Shown here piece after piece: positions 6,656 through 10,777 of a DNA stretch of 10,777 bases. Position 1 is the first letter of the stretch. Each line of letters starts with the position of its first letter. The stretch is taken from positions 1-10,777 of the forward strand of contig JAEZDL010000011.1 of the NCBI GenBank assembly GCA_023418095.1, read 5' to 3'. The translations under genes and the position numbers were made by a program. The stretch comes from Bacteroidota bacterium. GTDB lineage: Bacteria > Bacteroidota > Bacteroidia > Flavobacteriales_F > PHOS-HE28. Below the pieces are notes generated by a model. That model searched no databases, was not told the origin of the DNA, and worked only from the letters and a program-made list of their open reading frames with translations.

Positions 6656-8930
6656 GTACTTTTTGTGAGAAGAGGATGTAGCCGAAATTGAGGCTCCAGG
6701 CCCACGGTTCGCGCAGGCCATCGAAGTAGCTCATGTTGAACCACACCGGACCCACCGGACTTTGGTAGATCAGCGATCCGGAGCCAATGAAATAACGCTC
6801 AACGAACGCGGCCGCGGTCGTGACGCTATCACCTTCGCCGCGAATGATCGGTTCGTAGGGTTGGAAGACATAACCCTCCAAACGCAGATCGAATTTGTTG
6901 CGTGCCACCGCGATGATGGTTCGGAAACCACCGGCCACATATTTCGGCGATCGGAATTCCTCGATGAAATACGTGCTGCTTTCCGGTGTCGGCTGGAACG
7001 CCGGCGACCGGATGATGGTGGCGTTGTAGTTGTGGAACATCGGCATGTTACTGTACACGCCCTCCAGCAGCAACCCGAACCGGATGTGACCTTTTGAAAG
7101 CAGGTATTGATCCAGCGAGATTTTCAACAGACCCCAATCGTGCCGCTTGCGATAGCGATCGGGTACCGGTTCGAAATGGATATGTGTTTCCGTGAGCTCG
7201 TCGCCGCCGATCGCGCGCAATTCCAGCCGGAACCGCTCGCCGGCATTCGGGTGCTGTTTGCGGTTGAGGCTGTTGCGTTCCAGGCGCAGCCCTGCGGTAA
7301 GATGCGTGAAGCTGGTCACATCGGCCGTATCCTGGCTGGTGAAATCAGGCTCCTGGTGATAGCTGTCCTTCGTTTCGGCATACTTCAGATCGAAGTGCAG
7401 CAGCCCCTTGTTGCCGAGGCCGATGCCGCCGTTGAGCCCGCCATACACTTCGCGCATCACCACATAAGCGGGCCTGAATTCATCGAAGAAATTGGTGAAA
7501 CTGCGGAAATGGTCCCAGCGATGCAGCGTGAAGATCGGCTCGAGGTAGATCGGGAAACGCGATGAAAGATCGCCGCGCAATTTCACCTGCACCGATGAAT
7601 AGAATTTGCCGAAGTAGGTGATCGCTTCCGCGGAACCTGAGGTGCGGCCGAAGATGTTGTAACGCAGCGCCGCCATTCCCGTGTTGATCGGGCGCGAGGA
7701 GAACATGCCGCCGAAACGAACTTCCAGGTCCTTCTCGGGTTTCACATGGATGTCCAGATCGTAGTTGCCTCGTTCCTTCACATATGTGGCCTTCGGATAG
7801 AGAAGGGAGATATTCCGATCGGCGTAAAGGCGGAAGTAGATCCCCTCCCATTGATCGAGGGTGAACGTCTTCATGTTCGGCGAGAGAAGGCTGCGTTCCA
7901 CGAAGCGCGTCTGGTCCCGATCAAGGCCATGTACCTGGAGATCGCCGAAGATCATCTCCGGGAATTTCGACTTGAACGCCGCGCGCCGGGCCTTCATTTC
8001 CTCCCGGCTCACACGGCGGTCCACCTGCGCAAGGATCTCCGGCATGCGGCTCATCGCTTCAGCATATCCGTCGTGGATCGCGCGCGATGGATCGGAGAAA
8101 TCGAACAGTGAGACCGAGGTCTTCGGCTCAATGATCACGCCTTCCTCGCAGATCACGCTATAATCCGTTCGCTCCTGGATCATGGCGCGCAGCTGGCTCA
8201 GTAGATCGTCCTCACTCGGTGGCGGTGCATTGAACGCCACGTTGCTTCCCACGATGAAATCGGGCATGAACTCCGAATACATCACGTTGCTCGGGAAATT
8301 GTTGTAGAGGCCGCCGTCCATCATCAAACTGCCATCGATGCTGATCGGTTTGAAGTAGAACGGATAGCTCATGCTTGCGCGCACCGCCTGGCTCAGATCG
8401 CCCTTGCTGAAGACCACCGATCGTTGTTGGGTGATGTCTGAAGCCACGCAGCGGAAGGGGACCAGCAGGCTGTCCAGATCATAACCCGCTGCCGCGGATG
8501 GACCTGCGAAACCGACCATCTGTTCGAAATCGATCAGCACGGGGCTGCGCAGGTTGGTGGGGAGGGATGTCTGCAGCGAGGTATCCAGATCGAATTTCAA
8601 GGTGACCACGGAAGCATCGGGATGGTCCTGCTTGAAATAATATTGGTGTTTCTCCTCAATGCCGCCTGCGGCCATGATCATGAATTTCTCCGTGTGGAAA
8701 AGCGAATCGATCTCCCAGGGTGAAAAGCCGGAGGCATAAAGGGCACCCACAAGCGCGCCCATGCTGCTGCCGGTGATGTAATCGATGGGCACCTCGTTCT
8801 CCTCAAGCGCCTGCAATACGCCGATGTGCGCGATGCCCGCAGCGCCACCGCCACTGAGCACAAGCCCCACCTTTTGCGCAGGGCACAGCGAGGTGATGAA
8901 AAACACTATCAGGAATGCTGGAGATCGCAT
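6648..8930 (-). CDS. Patatin-like phospholipase fused to POTRA and Omp85-type outer-membrane barrel (PlpD-like)
   Basis: This 760-aa protein starts with a signal peptide (MRSPAFLIVFFITSLCPAQ). Residues ~20-300 are a patatin lipase domain with every key element: the oxyanion loop GGGAAG at 27-32, the nucleophile motif GSSMG at 54-58 (Ser56) and the DGG motif at 205-207 (Asp205), which makes the Ser-Asp dyad. Residues ~327-400 look like one POTRA domain (FGDLQVHGLDRDQTRFVERS, then YDLDIHVKPEKD). The remainder to 760 is rich in alternating aromatic beta-strands, ending VWFNMSYFDGLREPWAWSLNFGYILF, as in a 16-strand BamA/Omp85 barrel. This is the architecture of type Vd secretion (PlpD of Pseudomonas, FplA of Fusobacterium), where the lipase is carried to the surface by its own barrel; it is expected to hydrolyse phospholipid acyl esters. 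A promoter lies just upstream and an 84-aa gene overlaps its 3' end. Surface exposure in this organism is inferred. Confidence 0.93.
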   Translation of the reverse strand: MRSPAFLIVFFITSLCPAQKVGLVLSGGGAAGIAHIGVLQALEENEVPIDYITGSSMGALVGALYASGFSPWEIDSLFHTEKFMIMAAGGIEEKHQYYFKQDHPDASVVTLKFDLDTSLQTSLPTNLRSPVLIDFEQMVGFAGPSAAAGYDLDSLLVPFRCVASDITQQRSVVFSKGDLSQAVRASMSYPFYFKPISIDGSLMMDGGLYNNFPSNVMYSEFMPDFIVGSNVAFNAPPPSEDDLLSQLRAMIQERTDYSVICEEGVIIEPKTSVSLFDFSDPSRAIHDGYAEAMSRMPEILAQVDRRVSREEMKARRAAFKSKFPEMIFGDLQVHGLDRDQTRFVERSLLSPNMKTFTLDQWEGIYFRLYADRNISLLYPKATYVKERGNYDLDIHVKPEKDLEVRFGGMFSSRPINTGMAALRYNIFGRTSGSAEAITYFGKFYSSVQVKLRGDLSSRFPIYLEPIFTLHRWDHFRSFTNFFDEFRPAYVVMREVYGGLNGGIGLGNKGLLHFDLKYAETKDSYHQEPDFTSQDTADVTSFTHLTAGLRLERNSLNRKQHPNAGERFRLELRAIGGDELTETHIHFEPVPDRYRKRHDWGLLKISLDQYLLSKGHIRFGLLLEGVYSNMPMFHNYNATIIRSPAFQPTPESSTYFIEEFRSPKYVAGGFRTIIAVARNKFDLRLEGYVFQPYEPIIRGEGDSVTTAAAFVERYFIGSGSLIYQSPVGPVWFNMSYFDGLREPWAWSLNFGYILFSQKVHE

Positions 8931-8944
8931 GAACGGTGGTCTGG

Positions 8945-8972
8945 CAAATGTAGCCAGCCACGCTTACAGCAA
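8945..8972 (-). promoter_or_regulatory. Bacteroidota-type promoter of the patatin gene
   Basis: Read on the minus strand, TTG (8972-8970) is followed after 17 bases by TACATTTG (8952-8945), an exact match to the Bacteroidota -7 element TAnnTTTG at a spacing known from Flavobacterium promoters (TTG-N17-23-TAnnTTTG). The -33 part lies within the last codons of the upstream binding-protein gene. The transcription start would fall about 5-7 bases downstream of the -7 element, leaving a leader of only around ten bases before ATG 8930. Confidence 0.5.
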
Positions 8973-9773
8973 CCCCGCCACCTTCGCCCGAAGTTCCTTG
9001 AAATAGGCCGGTGCCTTCAACAGCCGGCTGCCATACCAGCTGAACATTTCGCCATCCACAAGAACGGCCGGCGTGCCCGCATGCATCTTCTCGAATTCCT
9101 TCAGATGTTCTTCCTTGAAAGGATAAGGCTCGCTGGAGAGGAACAGCAGATCGGTGAACTGGTCGAGCACTTCCTGGGCCGCGATCTCCTTGTATCGTTC
9201 TTCAATACCAATGAAGGAATTGATGAATCCGGCGCGGGACAGCATATCTGAGATGAAAGTGTCGCCGCCGACCACCATCAACGGATCGCGCCAGATGAAA
9301 TATGCGACGGATGGCGGAAGTCGCTCGATCTTTTCGATCTCCTTGAGACCTTCATGGAACCGATGCAATATTTCTTTGATCATTCCGATCGCTGCATCAT
9401 ATGTACCGGTGATGCGAGCGACTTCCTGGATCATGTGGCAGGCCGATGTGAGATCATGCACATCGCTCATCCACACCGGGAATTCCTTCTCCAGTTCCTC
9501 GATCTGATCTCTTTCATTTTCCTCCTTGTTGCCGATGATCAGATCAGGCCGCAGCTGGCGGATCTTATCGAGATCGAGCTTCTTGGTACCGCCGACACGC
9601 GTCTTCGAACGGAACCATTCCTCCGGATGGATGCAGAATTTGGTGATCCCAACCACGCTATCGCCGAGGCCGAGGTCGTGCAGCAGTTCGGTCTGTGAAG
9701 GAACAAGGGAAATGATCCGTTTCGGGTCATCGGGGATCTGCACCTGGCGGTGCATTTGATCGGTGATGATCAT
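8964..9773 (-). CDS. BtuF/TroA-fold (helical-backbone) substrate-binding protein without signal peptide
   Basis: This 269-aa protein belongs to the helical-backbone periplasmic binding protein superfamily (BtuF, FepB and relatives that bind cobalamin, siderophores or haem). It shows RIISLVPSQTELLHDLGLGD (19-38), FCIHPEEW (46-53), LDKIRQLRPDLIIGNKEEN (68-86), the long linker helix around 105-150, YFIWRDPLMVVGGDTFISDML (158-178) and the late DGEMFSWYGSRL (240-251). The start is ATG 9771-9773. An in-frame TGA at 9798-9800 only eight codons upstream, with no other start between, means the protein cannot carry a signal peptide. It therefore probably stays in the cytoplasm, unlike ordinary ABC binding proteins; no permease or ATPase gene is adjacent. 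Signal-less members are, as far as I recall, common in Bacteroidota. The ligand is unknown; cobalamin or a corrinoid is the most usual annotation. It lies 33 bases upstream of the patatin gene, but that gene has its own promoter. Confidence 0.88.
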   Translation of the reverse strand: MIITDQMHRQVQIPDDPKRIISLVPSQTELLHDLGLGDSVVGITKFCIHPEEWFRSKTRVGGTKKLDLDKIRQLRPDLIIGNKEENERDQIEELEKEFPVWMSDVHDLTSACHMIQEVARITGTYDAAIGMIKEILHRFHEGLKEIEKIERLPPSVAYFIWRDPLMVVGGDTFISDMLSRAGFINSFIGIEERYKEIAAQEVLDQFTDLLFLSSEPYPFKEEHLKEFEKMHAGTPAVLVDGEMFSWYGSRLLKAPAYFKELRAKVAGLL

Positions 9774-9779
9774 GTTGTG

Positions 9780-9803
9780 GATCAGATGATCAGAAGATCA
9801 GAT
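9780..9803 (-). repeat. Three tandem 8-bp GATCAGAW repeats
   Basis: On the plus strand GATCAGAT, GATCAGAA and GATCAGAT follow one another exactly at 9780-9803, in the 50-base gap just upstream of the binding-protein start codon. Such short direct repeats can be protein-binding sites or slippage tracts; no function is shown. Confidence 0.6.
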
Positions 9804-9823
9804 GGTGGCGATGATGCGATAAT

Positions 9824-10075
9824 TCATGCCGCGGCATGCCTCTTCTCTGCCAACTCACGAAGGAATTCAGGACATATATCGAATCCGTTGGGCCATGCGA
9901 TGCCTCCTCCGGGTTCCGTAGAGACTTCCATAAAACGATCCGGCTGTGCTATTTCCAGCGCGAGGCCTTTCGTTAAGAAAGGCTTCAGATCGATCTCTCC
10001 GGTGAATCCATCAGCGAAGGTCACTTGCAACCGTTTAGCAGATACGATTTCAACCCTTCTGATAGAGTTCATCAT
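9824..10075 (-). CDS. DUF2442 domain protein
   Basis: This 83-aa protein matches DUF2442: IRRVEIVSAKRLQVTFADGF, TGEIDLKPFLTKGLALEI, FMEVSTEPGGGIAWPNGFDI and CPEFLRELAE follow the family's layout (beta-strand, ADG turn, DL.P.L, GG.I.WPNG.D.CP). ATG 10075 is chosen; ATG 10072 directly follows, and a TTG at 10099 would give a longer start with eight residues unlike the family. The family is small and often found beside DUF4160 in pairs thought to be toxin-antitoxin-like, or alone. Here neither neighbour looks like DUF4160: upstream is a two-TM protein (24-base gap), downstream the binding protein. Function therefore stays open. No membrane segment or signal peptide is present. Confidence 0.85.
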   Translation of the reverse strand: MMNSIRRVEIVSAKRLQVTFADGFTGEIDLKPFLTKGLALEIAQPDRFMEVSTEPGGGIAWPNGFDICPEFLRELAEKRHAAA

Positions 10076-10099
10076 ATTAAGGTAATTGGTTACTACCAA

Positions 10100-10549
10100 T
10101 CATTTGGCAACAAGCAAACAAAAGCCGAGCAAGAAGCACACGACGGTGATCCACTTCAGTGTCCCATAGAATAGCGGCCACCAGAATCCAAGGTAAGACC
10201 ATTCATCAACATTGATGACCGGATGCCATTCATCCCCTTCTGAAACTCGGTCCACACCTATGACAGTACCATTTAGAGCGTGGTGATCGTACAATGCCGT
10301 TGCATGCGGAAACGAAGGAAATTCCTTGCCGCGTACATATACTTCGGTGCGACTTAAGTTCTGTATCGTATCAAGTAGAGGGCTTTGGATCTTCCAAGAC
10401 CCAAGTATGACCCTAAAGTCCGCGCACGTACAGGCTTGTCCCGATACGACAATAACATTCGCCTCAAGCAGTCTTGTTTCCCAAGCGATGATCGATCCGC
10501 AGGCAAGACCTATGCCTATGATCATCCATGGCAGTTTCTGGCGGTTCAT
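10100..10549 (-). CDS. Hypothetical two-TM membrane protein with CxC motif
   Basis: This 149-aa protein starts MNRQKLPWMIIGIGLACGSI and has a membrane segment at about 8-24, a middle domain of ~90 residues and a second membrane segment at about 119-147. Right after the first segment is VVSGQACTCADFRVILGSW, with a Cys-x-Cys pair at 40 and 42; later GTVIGVDRVSEGDEWHPVINVDEW resembles small OB-like beta domains of Bacteroidota exported proteins. The positive-inside rule places the middle domain outside the cytoplasm. I do not recognise a named family. ATG 10549 is preferred over GTG 10603, which abuts the stop of the upstream gene and would make the intervening hairpin coding. GC content is clearly lower than in neighbouring genes (about 43-48% in lines I counted against about 60% in an rpoC line), hinting at weak selection or recent gain. 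It could be a strain-variable accessory gene. Confidence 0.7.
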   Translation of the reverse strand: MNRQKLPWMIIGIGLACGSIIAWETRLLEANVIVVSGQACTCADFRVILGSWKIQSPLLDTIQNLSRTEVYVRGKEFPSFPHATALYDHHALNGTVIGVDRVSEGDEWHPVINVDEWSYLGFWWPLFYGTLKWITVVCFLLGFCLLVAK

Positions 10550-10576
10550 TGGTTCAAGGTTCAACCTTTGACGCGA

Positions 10577-10597
10577 TTCCGGCTCAAAGGGCCGGAA
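10577..10597 (-). terminator. Hairpin after the CBS-domain gene
   Basis: TTCCGGC and GCCGGAA form a perfect 7-bp GC-rich stem with a 7-base loop, starting 6 bases after the CBS gene stop on the minus strand. No T-run follows, so it may be a weak or factor-dependent terminator or an RNA-stabilising end. It lies in the 54-base gap before the membrane protein gene. Confidence 0.35.
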
Positions 10598-10603
10598 CGA
10601 CAC

Positions 10604-10777
10604 CTACCGCAACCTCCCAATGATATCCTGCTTAGTAATGATCCCGTAACCGTTCGGCTGTTCGACCAGGACTGCCGGAGATCCATTGCCCAATTTCTTC
10701 GCGATCTCTTCCAACGTGGTGTCTATTCCGATCACCGGCAGGGCAGGGCCCATCACCACACGCGATTTCTGTGTGCG
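10604..10777 (-). CDS. C-terminal CBS domain, probably of a cystathionine beta-synthase-like PLP enzyme (start outside window)
   Basis: This is the last 57 codons of a minus-strand gene that enters from beyond the right edge; the frame is open to base 10777 and ends in TAG at 10606-10604. The segment reads RTQKSRVVMGPALPVIGIDT, then TLEEIAKKLGNGSPAVLVEQ and PNGYGIITKQDIIGRLR. The pattern P.(x)V..D.TLEEI...L..G..AVLV....G.IITK.DII..L is that of a second CBS domain at a protein C-terminus. In Bacteroidota this style of ending is found in PLP-dependent cystathionine beta-synthase or cysteine synthase proteins with a CBS pair, where the domain senses nucleotides or S-adenosylmethionine. The CBS assignment is strong; the enzyme identity rests on resemblance only, and other CBS proteins cannot be excluded. 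Confidence 0.75.
   Translation of the reverse strand, partial: RTQKSRVVMGPALPVIGIDTTLEEIAKKLGNGSPAVLVEQPNGYGIITKQDIIGRLR

Noticed and set aside
7107..7565. Plus-strand open frame opposite the patatin gene
   Set aside because: Antisense shadow of the barrel region; sequence is not protein-like and the opposite strand has clear domains.
8874..8930. Possible lipoprotein signal (TSLC) in the patatin protein
   Set aside because: Leu directly before Cys does not fit the lipobox, which needs Gly, Ala or Ser there; a normal signal peptide fits better.
9824..10549. Toxin-antitoxin module made of DUF2442 and its neighbour
   Set aside because: The neighbour is a two-TM protein of 149 residues with an extracytoplasmic domain and does not resemble any toxin family I know; kept only as an open question in the findings.
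10577..10603. GTG at 10601-10603 as the true start of the membrane protein
   Set aside because: It would translate through the hairpin that follows the upstream gene and puts a charged stretch before the membrane segment; ATG 10549 gives a cleaner N-terminus.

Overview
The window looks like a chromosomal segment of a fairly high-GC member of the Bacteroidota, most likely a Flavobacteriales-type lineage. The evidence is the rpoC 3' end followed directly by a DUF3467 gene, the style of the secreted beta-helix protein with its C-terminal acidic repeats, a patatin fused to an outer-membrane barrel, and a good match to the Bacteroidota promoter (TTG-N17-TAnnTTTG) upstream of that patatin. The assignment is by recognition of families, not by a database search.

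Layout. The plus strand, 1-2765, is housekeeping: the last ~324 codons of rpoC (RNA polymerase beta'), a 106-aa DUF3467 protein, a strong GCAA-loop terminator, and a CNNM/CorC/HlyC-type membrane transporter with DUF21, two CBS domains and a CorC_HlyC domain. Positions 2766-3067 are a gene-free gap between convergent genes, with a small hairpin and a perfect 18-bp palindrome. Everything from 3068 to the end lies on the minus strand. In transcription order (right to left) it holds the C-terminal CBS domain of a protein entering from outside the window, a two-TM hypothetical protein with a CxC motif, a DUF2442 protein, a BtuF/TroA-fold binding protein without signal peptide, a patatin-Omp85 outer-membrane phospholipase, an 84-aa protein overlapping it by 8 bases, and, after a 150-base gap, a 1060-aa secreted multidomain right-handed beta-helix protein.

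How the genes relate. rpoC and DUF3467 look like one transcription unit that ends at 1394-1420. The minus-strand genes from 10777 to 6401 are closely spaced (gaps of 54, 24, 50 and 33 bases, then an overlap), but hairpins and an internal promoter suggest several transcripts. The patatin and the 84-aa gene form a translationally coupled pair with their own promoter. The beta-helix gene is probably separate, with a hairpin directly in front of its start codon.

I see no RNA genes, insertion sequences, CRISPR arrays or phage genes. No clearly new multi-gene system is visible. The items most worth following up are the C-terminal module of the beta-helix protein, the patatin-barrel/84-aa pair with its near-leaderless promoter, and a strong excess of GATC tetranucleotides.
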